Part shown: positions 34,679-41,986 of the stretch, piece by piece
Layout: each line of letters starts with the position of its first letter
Numbering within the stretch: position 1 is the stretch's first letter
Assembly (NCBI RefSeq): GCF_012933445.1
Contig: NZ_JABBNC010000006.1
Span: 124,001 to 188,000 of the forward strand
DNA length: 64,000 nucleotides
Direction of reading: 5' to 3'
From: Actinoplanes sp. TBRC 11911
GTDB taxonomy: Bacteria; Actinomycetota; Actinomycetes; Mycobacteriales; Micromonosporaceae
Made by a program: the position numbers and the translations under genes
Notes under the pieces: model-generated
Told to the model about the DNA's origin: nothing
The model's input: the letters and a program-made list of their open reading frames with translations, nothing else
Database searches by the model: none

Positions 34679-35141
34679 TAACTGTTCAGCTGGTTCCGCC
34701 GGCCTGGAGTTCCCCGTGCGAGGCGGCGCCGCCCAGGTCCGGGCAGGTCTCAGCTCCCCACAATGGGCGCCCCACCCGGGTGTGGGCAGCAGCGACGCCG
34801 GGGAGGCTGTGGCTCCCCACACCGCGGCCCCCTCACCCACGTGTGGGGAGTCGCGACGGCGGAGACACTGTGGCTCCCCACACCGCGGCCACCCCTACCC
34901 ACGTGCGGGGAGTCGCGACGGCGGGGACGCTGTGGCTCCCCACACCGCGGCCACCCCTACCCACGTGCGGGGAGTCGCGACGGCTGGGACGCTTTGGCTC
35001 CCCACACCGCGGCGACCCACAGCAGGTGTGGGCAGTAGCGACGCCGGGAAGGCTGTGGCTCCCCACAGCGACGGCCCTCAGGTCCGCCACGGAAGGCCAC
35101 CGCATCGGAGGGTGAGCGGCGCGAGAACCAGCTGAACAGTT
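34679..35141 (+). mobile_element. MITE-like element, complete, with 17-bp perfect terminal inverted repeats
   Basis: The ends are AACTGTTCAGCTGGTTC (34680-34696) and its exact complement (35125-35141). The 10-bp duplication CCGCTATGTG flanks it, with one unassigned T at 34679. The interior has about five tandem units of ~62 bp (CTGTGGCTCCCCACAC near 34807, 34868, 34930 and 35053, with a variant at 34992). No transposase or other credible gene is inside, so mobilisation in trans is inferred. It shares ends and repeat unit, in opposite orientation, with the truncated element at 24569-25005. Confidence 0.88.
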
Positions 35142-35151
35142 CCGCTATGTG
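35142..35151. repeat. Target-site duplication, right copy
   Basis: CCGCTATGTG, identical to 34669-34678, immediately follows the right terminal inverted repeat and is continued by GGACACTGCGGTCAC, the sequence that follows it in the empty site of copy E. Confidence 0.85.
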
Positions 35152-35509
35152 GACACTGCGGTCACATCATGGATTTTTGTGAACCTTGGAGAGTTGCGCC
35201 CACATACGAGCCATAACTCTCCAAGGTTCACATTCGGCCGGCAAAACCCGCCGGGCGAAAGCCTCGTTACGTGACAAACATGCTCTCTACAATGGACGCC
35301 AGTCTCACATCGCGGGCGGTGGGTCCATAATGCGGACGCGGGTCTCAGCAGGCGGTCACCTGTCTCACGGAATGGAAGCGCCGCGCGGCCGCGCACCGAG
35401 CCAGCCTGTCCAGCGGCCCAGCCGATCCGACAAATCTCGGGAAATGTCGGATATGCGAGTGGGGGTGAGAGCGCTGGCGGACGGACGGACGGCGATCAGA
35501 TCGCTGATC

Positions 35510-35568
35510 GGCTACGGCCACTGACTCGGCTACGGGCCACTGACTCGGCTACGGCCACTGACTCGGCC
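35510..35568. repeat. Short tandem repeat, 19-20-bp unit, three copies
   Basis: CGGCTACGGCCACTGACT recurs three times (once with an extra G), ending at the stop codon of the DUF4259 fragment. It is a small minisatellite without coding content. The stretch 35425-35509 upstream holds an 8-bp inverted repeat (ATCCGACA 35425-35432, TGTCGGAT 35445-35452) and nothing else that I recognise. Confidence 0.7.
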
Positions 35569-35880
35569 TAGGACTTACTCGTCTCGTTCGCCGCCCGCTC
35601 GATCGGTGTCCGGAGCGGTTGCAGTTCGGTGATCGCCTGCTCGTGGGTGTATTCCCACAAGGACCGCCACTCGGAGTCGTCCGCGGCGATCCGGTCGAGC
35701 GCGCGCAGAGCAAGCCCCGGGACGTCCGCCGGGATGTCGAGGGTCCCGCCGTCCACCAGGAAATCCGGCGCGTACGCGGTGGTCAGGGGTTCGCCACCGG
35801 GAAGCTGGGAGGCCACCACCGTGGCGGCCGCGATCGCGTCGCAGGCGAAGTCGCTGTCCAGATAGTCGTCACCCGGAACC
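35568..35880 (-). pseudogene. DUF4259 gene lacking its 5' end
   Basis: The readable protein, about 103 residues, runs from G-D-D-Y-L-D-S-D to E-T-S-K-S and contains A-I-A-A-A-T-V-V-A and D-F-L-V-D-G-G-T, features of the DUF4259 family. The family's usual N-terminus (a G-T-W-G-x-G-P-F-x-N-D-x-A type start) is absent. Upstream of codon ~1 the sequence is instead the remnant of a sulfotransferase on the other strand. No start with a ribosome site is available, so the gene is most likely dead. Confidence 0.7.
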
Positions 35881-35882
35881 AG

Positions 35883-36017
35883 GCATGTGGGTGGACGACG
35901 CCCGCTTCCTGAACAAAGCAACGATGGGCCAGTGGCGGTCCGCGCTCAACGACGAGGACCTCGCGTACTACAGCCGACCCGGACGTCATCAAATGGGCTC
36001 AGCAGGGCCAGGAATAG
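35883..36017 (+). pseudogene. Remnant of a sulfotransferase C-terminus
   Basis: Translation gives M-W-V-D-D-A-R-F-L-N-K, then G-Q-W-R-S-A-L-N-D-E-D-L, matching the last ~50 residues of the intact sulfotransferase at 29994-30911 (M-W-L-D-E-S-R-F-L-H-K, G-R-W-R-S-V-L-D-D-E-D-L). After that a frame change and small deletion occur, and D-P-D-V-I-K-W-A-Q-Q-G-Q-E-stop continues in another frame, corresponding to G-P-D-L-L-S-W-V-H-R-G-Q-E. All of the enzyme before this point is missing. It abuts the truncated DUF4259 gene, so the boundary is a deletion or recombination junction. Confidence 0.8.
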
Positions 36018-36029
36018 CATAATCGTGTC

Positions 36030-36563
36030 GTGCTGAGCACCGAGCGCCTCACCCTGCGCCGCTTTCGCCGGGACGACCTCGACGCGCTGGCCGCCATCGA
36101 CGCCGACCCCGACGTCATGCGGTACATCATGGACGGTCGGCCGCGCACCCGCGACCAGACCGCCGAGAGCCTGCACCGCATGATGCGGCGATGGGACGAG
36201 TACGGCTTCGGGCTCTTTGCCGTGGAGGTGCGCGAGACCGGCGTGCTGGCGGGCTGGGCGGGTCTCGCGATACCCACGTTCCTGCCCGAGGTCATGCCGG
36301 CCGTCGAGATCGGCTGGCGGCTGGCGCGCCCGTTCTGGGGTTTCGGGTACGCCACGGAGGCCGCCACCGAGGCGATGCGGTTCGCCTTCGAGACCTGTGG
36401 ACTGCCGCGGCTGATCAGCATCCGGCATGTGGATAACGTCCGGTCCGGCCGCGTCATGACTAAACTAGGCATGCGGCACACATTCGACACCGTCGTCCCC
36501 GAGCACCACCAGCCGGTCGCCGTGCACGAACTGACCCGCGAGCAATACCTGGCTAGGCGCTGA
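36030..36563 (+). CDS. GNAT acetyltransferase, RimJ/RimL-like
   Basis: The 177-residue protein begins at GTG 36030 with the typical L-S-T-E-R-L-T-L-R-R-F start of RimJ/RimL-type acetyltransferases. It contains E-I-G-W-R-L-A-R-P-F-W-G-F-G-Y-A-T-E-A, the acetyl-CoA-binding loop, and ends with N-V-R-S-G-R-V-M-T-K-L-G-M. The substrate is probably an amino group of a protein or small molecule. Its end overlaps the convergent aldehyde dehydrogenase gene by 11 bp. Confidence 0.9.
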   Translation: MLSTERLTLRRFRRDDLDALAAIDADPDVMRYIMDGRPRTRDQTAESLHRMMRRWDEYGFGLFAVEVRETGVLAGWAGLAIPTFLPEVMPAVEIGWRLARPFWGFGYATEAATEAMRFAFETCGLPRLISIRHVDNVRSGRVMTKLGMRHTFDTVVPEHHQPVAVHELTREQYLARR

Positions 36564-37968
36564 AGACAGCGCTGTATTCGAGGTATTCCTCGATGCCGAA
36601 CCGGCCGAACTCGCGGCCGATGCCGGACTGCTTGAAGCCGCCGAACGGGGCGTCCTGGTCGCTGACCGGCTCGTTGATCACGACTCGTCCGGCCCGGATC
36701 TGCGACGCGACAACCGACGCGTGCGACGGCGGGCCCGCCACGTACGCCACCAGGCCGTAATCGGTGCCGTTAGCGATGTCCACGGCCTCGGCGTCGCCGG
36801 CGTACGGGATGACCGCGAGCACCGGGCCGAAGATCTCCTCCTGGGCGATGGTCATGTCGGGTTTGACATCGACGAAGACCGTCGGCCGGGCATAGTTGCC
36901 GCTGGCGAGGCCGGGCACCTTGCCCTGGCCGCCGACCAGCAGCGTCGCGCCTTCGTCGAGCCCGCGCTGGATGTAGGCCTGGACGCGCTCGTAATGCGCG
37001 CGCGTGACCATCGGGCCGACGCGGCTGGACGGATCGTGCGGCAGACCGACCTTGAAGGCGCCGATCTTCGCGAGGATGAGCTCCTTGACCTCGGCGAGGC
37101 GGTGCGCGGGCACGAGCAGCCGGGTGCCTGACGTGCACGCCTGGCCGCTGTTGTAGAGCCACACCCGCAAACCGAACTCCACGGCCCGGGGAAGGTCGGC
37201 GTCGTCGAGCACCACGATCGGTGCCTTGCCGCCCAGCTCCAGCGTGACGCGCTTCATCGTGCCCGCCGCGTTCCGGGCGATGATCTTCCCGACCGCCGTC
37301 GAGCCGGTGAACGAGATCTTGTCGACGTCGGGGTCGGTGGCCAGCGAGGTGCCGACGTCGTCGCCCAGCCCGTACAGGATGTTGACGACGCCGGGTGGCA
37401 GGCCGGCGTCGTGCACGACCCGGGCGAACGCCTGCGACTGCAGAATGCTGTTCTCGCTCGGCTTCATCACCACCGTGCAGCCCGCCGCCAGCGCCGCGGC
37501 CGACTTCATCGCCATGAACCACGCGCTGCCGTTCCAGGGCGTGATGAGCGCGGCGACCCCGACCGGCACCCGGCGGACCACGGCGTTGTTGACCCGCTCG
37601 GCGAACGGGAAGTCGTCGAGGAGCTGGGCCGCCTGCAGATACCAGTCCCGTGCGGCATCGACGACGAAACCGGAGAACGCGGCGATCGCCCCGTACTCGG
37701 TCGACATCGTCGAGGCCAGCTCGTCGCGGTGCCGCGAGACCGCGTCGGCGAGCTGCCGCAGATAGCGCTGCCGCGTCGCCACGGTCGTCGCGGACCAGGC
37801 CGGCAGCGCCGCACGGGCCGCCCGCACCGCGGCACGGGCGTCGGTGAGATCCGCCAGCAGGCCGTCGCCGAGGGGCTCGCCGGTCACCGGGCTCACGATC
37901 GGCATCGGCCGGCGGCCGTGCGACTCGACGAAACGTCCGTCGAGGTAATGCGTCGTGATGTGGTCCAT
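36553..37968 (-). CDS. NAD(P)-dependent aldehyde dehydrogenase
   Basis: The 471-residue enzyme has the complete ALDH signature: T-L-E-L-G-G-K-A-P with the general-base Glu, and N-S-G-Q-A-C-T-S-G-T with the nucleophilic Cys. Cofactor-binding F-T-G-S-T-A-V-G-K lies earlier, and the C-terminal P-F-G-G-F-K-Q-S-G-I-G-R-E is typical. It oxidises an aldehyde to the acid; the substrate is unknown. It is divergent from a TetR gene with two matching operators in between, so control by that regulator is likely. Confidence 0.93.
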   Translation of the reverse strand: MDHITTHYLDGRFVESHGRRPMPIVSPVTGEPLGDGLLADLTDARAAVRAARAALPAWSATTVATRQRYLRQLADAVSRHRDELASTMSTEYGAIAAFSGFVVDAARDWYLQAAQLLDDFPFAERVNNAVVRRVPVGVAALITPWNGSAWFMAMKSAAALAAGCTVVMKPSENSILQSQAFARVVHDAGLPPGVVNILYGLGDDVGTSLATDPDVDKISFTGSTAVGKIIARNAAGTMKRVTLELGGKAPIVVLDDADLPRAVEFGLRVWLYNSGQACTSGTRLLVPAHRLAEVKELILAKIGAFKVGLPHDPSSRVGPMVTRAHYERVQAYIQRGLDEGATLLVGGQGKVPGLASGNYARPTVFVDVKPDMTIAQEEIFGPVLAVIPYAGDAEAVDIANGTDYGLVAYVAGPPSHASVVASQIRAGRVVINEPVSDQDAPFGGFKQSGIGREFGRFGIEEYLEYSAVFSA

Positions 37969-37992
37969 CTCCGCCTCCCCGAGAAAACGATT

Positions 37993-38011
37993 AGCGAACA
38001 GAGTGTTCGTT
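37993..38011. promoter_or_regulatory. TetR-type operator 1
   Basis: AGCGAACAGAGTGTTCGTT contains the palindrome CGAACA-N3-TGTTCG. It lies 25 bp upstream of the aldehyde dehydrogenase start. Confidence 0.8.
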
Positions 38012-38020
38012 ACCCACGTT

Positions 38021-38039
38021 AGCGGACAAGATGTTCGCT
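38021..38039. promoter_or_regulatory. TetR-type operator 2
   Basis: AGCGGACAAGATGTTCGCT has the same architecture as operator 1 (AGCGnACA-N3-TGTTCG), with its centre 28 bp away. It lies 12 bp before the TetR start codon, so it probably mediates autorepression. Confidence 0.8.
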
Positions 38040-38050
38040 ACGGTTGTGAG

Positions 38051-38683
38051 ATGGCATACCAGCGGGCGCGCAGCCCGGAACGCAAGCGCGAGCGGACCGA
38101 GGCGCTCATCGAGGGAGCCCGGCGCGTGGCGGCCCGCGACGGCGTGCACCGGGTCACGCTGGCCGCGATGGCCGAGGAGGCGGGGCTGACCCACTCGGCG
38201 GTGCTGCGCTACTTCCACTCCCGCAACGAGGTGCTGCTGCGGCTGGCGGGCCAAGGGTGGACGGCCTGGGCGGACCGCCTCGAAGCCGCGCTGACCCGGA
38301 CCGACACCGACGGGCTCGCGAAGATCATGGTGGCGACGCTGGTCGCCGATCCCCTGTTCTGCGACCTGCTCGGCAACGTGCCGCTGCACCTCGAACACGA
38401 CCTGCCACGCGAGATCGTGCGGTCGTTCAAGCGGACCGGCAACGCGGCCCTGCGGCGGATCGTCGCCGCCATCGACGCGGCGGTCCCGGCGCTGGACGCG
38501 GCGGCCGCGGCCGATCTGATGTCCGCCACCAACGCGCTCGCCGGCACGCTGTGGCAGGTGTGCCACCCGGATCCGACGCTGGCCGAGATCTACCGCGAGG
38601 AGCCGGCGCTGGGCCATCTCCCGGACGACTTCGCCCCCCTGCTGGAGCGGCTCATCGGCGCAACCGCGAAGGGGCTCAAGTAA
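38051..38683 (+). CDS. TetR-family transcriptional regulator
   Basis: The 210-residue protein starts at ATG 38051 and has an N-terminal helix-turn-helix: V-T-L-A-A-M-A-E-E-A-G-L-T-H-S-A-V-L-R-Y-F, followed by H-S-R-N-E-V-L-L. The C-terminal part is a helical ligand domain, as usual. It is divergent from the aldehyde dehydrogenase gene, and the twin palindromes between them are its likely sites. The next gene, an esterase-like hydrolase 60 bp downstream, may be part of the same regulon. Confidence 0.92.
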   Translation: MAYQRARSPERKRERTEALIEGARRVAARDGVHRVTLAAMAEEAGLTHSAVLRYFHSRNEVLLRLAGQGWTAWADRLEAALTRTDTDGLAKIMVATLVADPLFCDLLGNVPLHLEHDLPREIVRSFKRTGNAALRRIVAAIDAAVPALDAAAAADLMSATNALAGTLWQVCHPDPTLAEIYREEPALGHLPDDFAPLLERLIGATAKGLK

Positions 38684-38743
38684 CCGGCAAACAACGTCAA
38701 AAGACTCAAGCCATCCGCCCCGTCCCGCGGCCAGGATGGCTAC

Positions 38744-39682
38744 ATGACGCACCCCAAGCCCGTGCTGGAACCGGCCGCCGCGGACTTCGTCCGCCGCACG
38801 GCGAAACCGCCGTACGTGTACGAGACGCCGATCGAGCAGAGCCGCAAGCACTTCGAGGCGCTGCAGTCCGGCGACGTGCCCCGGCCGGCCGCGTCGATCG
38901 AGGAGGTGGCGCTGGCGGACGTGCGGATCCGGATCGTGCGCCCGGCCGGGCTCGACGGCGACCTGCCGGTGGTGTTCTACCTGCACGGCGGCGGCTGGGT
39001 GGTGGGTAACGCCCTCACCTACGACCGGCTGGTCCGCGAGCTCGCCACGAGGGCGGGCGCCGCGGCCGTCTTCGTCGAGTACGCGCTGGCCCCCGAGGCC
39101 CGCTACCCGGTCGCGCTAAGGCAGTGCCTGGCCGCGCTGAACTGGGTGGCGGCACACGGCGGCGAGCACGGCCTGGACGGCTCGCGGATCGCGGTGGCCG
39201 GCGACTCGTCCGGCGGCAACCTGGCCACGGCGCTGGCGTTGCTGGCGTGTCAGCGGTCCGGGCCGCCGCTCGCCGGGCAGTTGCTCTACTACCCGGTCAC
39301 CGACGCGACCTTCGGCACACAGTCGTATCAGCAGTTCGCGACCGGGCACTGGCTTCGCCGCGACGCCATGCAGTGGTATTGGGACCAGTACGCGCCGGCG
39401 CCGTCGACCCGGTTGGAGTTCACGGCGTCGCCGCTGCGGGCCACGATCGATCAGCTGGCCGGTCTGCCGCCCACGTTGCTGATCGTGGGTGAGGCCGACG
39501 TGTTGCGGGACGAGGGGGAGGCGTACGCGGGGAAATTGCGCAGTGCCGGGGTGGCCGTGACCGCCGTGCGTTACGGCGGGATCATCCACGACTTCGTGAC
39601 GATCGACGCGTTACGCGACACGCATGCGGCACGCGCGGCCACCGCCCAGGGCGGCCGTTTCCTGTACGAGACACTCCACTGA
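38744..39682 (+). CDS. Alpha/beta hydrolase of the hormone-sensitive-lipase family
   Basis: The 312-residue protein carries the oxyanion motif Y-L-H-G-G-G-W near residue 83 and the nucleophile motif G-D-S-S-G-G-N near residue 152. The acidic residue lies in G-E-A-D-V-L-R-D-E-G-E and the catalytic His in I-I-H-D-F. HSL-family enzymes cleave esters of short acyl chains. No signal peptide, so cytosolic. A 22-codon open frame starts on its stop codon but has no recognisable content. Confidence 0.9.
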   Translation: MTHPKPVLEPAAADFVRRTAKPPYVYETPIEQSRKHFEALQSGDVPRPAASIEEVALADVRIRIVRPAGLDGDLPVVFYLHGGGWVVGNALTYDRLVRELATRAGAAAVFVEYALAPEARYPVALRQCLAALNWVAAHGGEHGLDGSRIAVAGDSSGGNLATALALLACQRSGPPLAGQLLYYPVTDATFGTQSYQQFATGHWLRRDAMQWYWDQYAPAPSTRLEFTASPLRATIDQLAGLPPTLLIVGEADVLRDEGEAYAGKLRSAGVAVTAVRYGGIIHDFVTIDALRDTHAARAATAQGGRFLYETLH

Positions 39683-39767
39683 TGCGATCCCAGCCCCACG
39701 CGGTGGCCAATCTGATCCGCGACGCGGCCGCCGCGGTGATCAAAGACTGAGCCTCTAGATTGGCGCG

Positions 39768-40952
39768 GTGACCGGACACCATCACCACGCCGCGCGTCGC
39801 CCGGCCACGCACCGGCGGGTGACACTGCTCCTGCTGATCCCGGCCGCGCTGCTGACCCTGGCCGGCATGGTCGCGCTCTGGCCGCACCACACGCCCAAGG
39901 CCACCCCCGACGACGGTCCGCCACGGTCGCTCGGCCGGGTGGTCGCGGTCTCCGAGCAGACCTGCCCGCGCGGCCGCCAGGGTCCGTGCGGGTCGGTCGC
40001 GGTGCGGCTGGACTCCGGCCACCAGGTCACCACGGACATCCCTTCGGGACCCGGCGCCGTACGCCCGTCCCCCGGCGACAACGTGGTGCTGTACCTGCTG
40101 CAGGACTCCCCCGGCGGCCCCACCGGGTATTCGATCGTGGACTACCAGCGGTCGAAGCCGCTCTGGCTGCTGGCCGTCGTCTTCGTGCTGGCGGTGATCG
40201 CGTTCGGGCGCTGGCGTGGCCTGACCGCGCTGGCCGGCCTGGTCGTCACGTTCGCGGTGCTGCTGATCTTCATGGTCCCGGCGATCCTGGACGGCAGATC
40301 GCCGGTGGCCGTCGCCGTGGTGGGCGCCGCCGCGATCATGCTGACCGTCCTGTATCTGACGCACGGCTTCAATCCGACGACCACTGTCGCGGTGGCGGGC
40401 ACGCTGGTCAGCCTGACGGTGACCGCGGCGCTGTCGGCGATCGCCACCGCGGTCGCGCACCTCTCCGGCGTCGCCGACGACACCTCCAGCTATCTGACCA
40501 TCACCCAGGGCGACGTCAACATGCGCGGCCTGCTGCTGGCCGGCATCGTGATCGGCTCGCTCGGCGTCCTCGACGACGTCACGGTCACCCAGTCCGCGAC
40601 CGTCACCGAGCTCGCCGCCGCCAACCCGGGCTACGGTTTCCGCCAGCTCTACGGCTCGGCCACCCGCATCGGGCGGGCGCACATCGCCTCGGTCATCAAC
40701 ACCATCGTTCTCGCGTACGCCGGTGCCTCCCTCCCCCTGATGCTGTTGTTCGCCTCGGGCGGGACGCCGGTGAGCCAGCTCCTGACCGGCGAACTCGTCG
40801 CCCAGGAACTGGTCCGCAGCGCGGTCGGCACGATCGGCCTGATCACGGCGGTCCCGATCACGACGGCGCTGGCCGCCGCGGTCGCCGCACGCCGCGCGAC
40901 CCCGCAGCCGCAGCCGGTGCCTCGCCGTGGCGCCTGGACCGCTGCCGAGTGA
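39768..40952 (+). CDS. YibE/F-like multi-pass membrane protein
   Basis: The 394-residue protein has a His-rich N-terminal tail (TGHHHH), one membrane segment at residues ~18-40 and an extracytoplasmic domain of about 80 residues with two cysteines. At least seven more segments follow. The region L-T-H-G-F-N-P-T-T-T-V-A-V-A-G-T-L and L-L-L-A-G-I-V-I-G-S-L-G-V-L-D-D-V-T-V-T-Q is typical of the YibE/F family. The function of this family is not established; transport is suspected. GTG 39768 is used as start. Confidence 0.88.
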   Translation: MTGHHHHAARRPATHRRVTLLLLIPAALLTLAGMVALWPHHTPKATPDDGPPRSLGRVVAVSEQTCPRGRQGPCGSVAVRLDSGHQVTTDIPSGPGAVRPSPGDNVVLYLLQDSPGGPTGYSIVDYQRSKPLWLLAVVFVLAVIAFGRWRGLTALAGLVVTFAVLLIFMVPAILDGRSPVAVAVVGAAAIMLTVLYLTHGFNPTTTVAVAGTLVSLTVTAALSAIATAVAHLSGVADDTSSYLTITQGDVNMRGLLLAGIVIGSLGVLDDVTVTQSATVTELAAANPGYGFRQLYGSATRIGRAHIASVINTIVLAYAGASLPLMLLFASGGTPVSQLLTGELVAQELVRSAVGTIGLITAVPITTALAAAVAARRATPQPQPVPRRGAWTAAE

Positions 40953-41037
40953 TCCATTTGGCAGCGCGGCATCTGAATCCGCCCGGCCGGTGTGCGTCTC
41001 CGGAAGGTCGTCGACACTCTGACAAGGGAGGACCGTA

Positions 41038-41862
41038 GTGCCGACCATCACCACCGGGGACGGAACGGAAATTTTCTACAAGGACTGGGGAACCGGGCAG
41101 CCGGTCGTCCTGAGCCACGGATGGCCGGTGACGTCCGACGACCTGGACGCTCAGGCGATGTTCTTCGTGGAGCACGGGTACCGGATCGTCGCCCACGACC
41201 GGCGCGGGCACGGACGCTCGGCGCAGGTCGCCGACGGGCACGACATGGATCACTACGCGGACGACCTGGCCGCGCTGATCGGCCACCTCGACCTGCGCGA
41301 CGTTCTCCACGTCGGGCACTCGGCCGGCGCCGGCGAGGTCGTCCGATACCTGGCTCGCCACGGGGAGTCGCGGGTCGCCAAGGCCGCGATCCTCGCCGGG
41401 GCGCTGCCGCTGATCGTGCGGACCGAAGCCAATCCCGACGGGCTGCCCAAGGCCATCCTCGACGAGACCCAGCGACGCTTCGCCGCCAACCGCGGCCAGG
41501 TGCTGCTGGACAACGCGACCGGACCCTTGTACAACTTCAACCGCCCGGGCGCCGAGAAGTCCGAGGCGTTGATCCGCAGCACCTGGCGCCAGGTCATGAT
41601 GGGCGGCATCAAGGCCCAACACGACAGCATCGTGGCCTGGTCGCAGACCGACTTCACCGAGGACCTGCAGAAGATCACCGTGCCGGTGCTGGTCGCGCAC
41701 GGCGATGACGACCAGATCGTCCCGTACGCCACGTCGGCGCCCCGCACGGCGAAGCTGCTCCGCAACGGCACGCTCAAGACGTATCCGGGTCTCTCCCACG
41801 GCATGCCCCAGACGCACCCGGAGCTGATCAACGCGGACCTGCTGGAGTTCTTCCGCCGCTGA
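41038..41862 (+). CDS. Alpha/beta hydrolase, non-heme chloroperoxidase-like
   Basis: The 274-residue protein starts at GTG 41038 behind GGGAGGA. It shows the triad of this group: Ser in V-G-H-S-A-G-A-G near residue 96, Asp in H-G-D-D-D-Q-I-V-P, and His in L-S-H-G-M-P-Q-T-H. Most relatives read G-H-S-T-G-G-G at the nucleophile; here Ala-Gly-Ala replaces Thr-Gly-Gly, a mild variation. Members are esterases or perhydrolases that can brominate through peracids. Confidence 0.9.
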   Translation: MPTITTGDGTEIFYKDWGTGQPVVLSHGWPVTSDDLDAQAMFFVEHGYRIVAHDRRGHGRSAQVADGHDMDHYADDLAALIGHLDLRDVLHVGHSAGAGEVVRYLARHGESRVAKAAILAGALPLIVRTEANPDGLPKAILDETQRRFAANRGQVLLDNATGPLYNFNRPGAEKSEALIRSTWRQVMMGGIKAQHDSIVAWSQTDFTEDLQKITVPVLVAHGDDDQIVPYATSAPRTAKLLRNGTLKTYPGLSHGMPQTHPELINADLLEFFRR

Positions 41863-41868
41863 CGCAGC

Positions 41869-41948
41869 CTAGTCCCGAAGTAAACGCTTTGGCAACGTGG
41901 CGTCAGTTACGCCCCCGATCCTTGCCGAAGTATTTATTTCGGGACTAG
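41869..41948. promoter_or_regulatory. Long interrupted inverted repeat upstream of the MFS gene
   Basis: CTAGTCCCGAAGTAAA (41869-41884) and TTTATTTCGGGACTAG (41933-41948) are complementary in 15 of 16 positions and separated by 48 bp. The right arm lies 38 bp before the proposed start of the MFS gene. Two inverted operator half-sites for a regulator of the pump, or a terminator-like structure for the upstream hydrolase gene, are both possible. Confidence 0.6.
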
Positions 41949-41986
41949 CTTCGGGCCCCTGGAGAACGCGTGTCGAGGGGGCAAAA

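Larger units (their letters stand above)
34562..35424 (+). repeat. Dispersed hairpin repeat, copy C, interrupted by a MITE
   Basis: The copy runs from GAGTAGGTCCTAACCG (34562) to the end CCTGTCCAGCGGCCCAGCCG (35424), but 34679-35141 is a later insertion. Without it the element is about 400 bp and matches copy E (61585-61978) along its whole length. Hairpin arms CCTTGGAGAGTT and AACTCTCCAAGG lie at 35184-35195 and 35215-35226, extended by GTGAA/TTCAC to a 17-bp perfect stem. It lies between the GGDEF gene and a gene fragment. Confidence 0.9.

Noticed and set aside
35186..35524. Open frame over repeat copy C, with a counterpart at 61740-61997 sharing its first ~80 codons
   Set aside because: The similarity is at DNA level over the whole repeat, including the hairpin, and the frame is not kept in copies A, B and D; a spurious frame is more likely than a protein.
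39682..39750. 22-codon open frame starting on the stop codon of the HSL-family hydrolase
   Set aside because: Too short and without similarity; it may be translated by coupling but cannot be supported.
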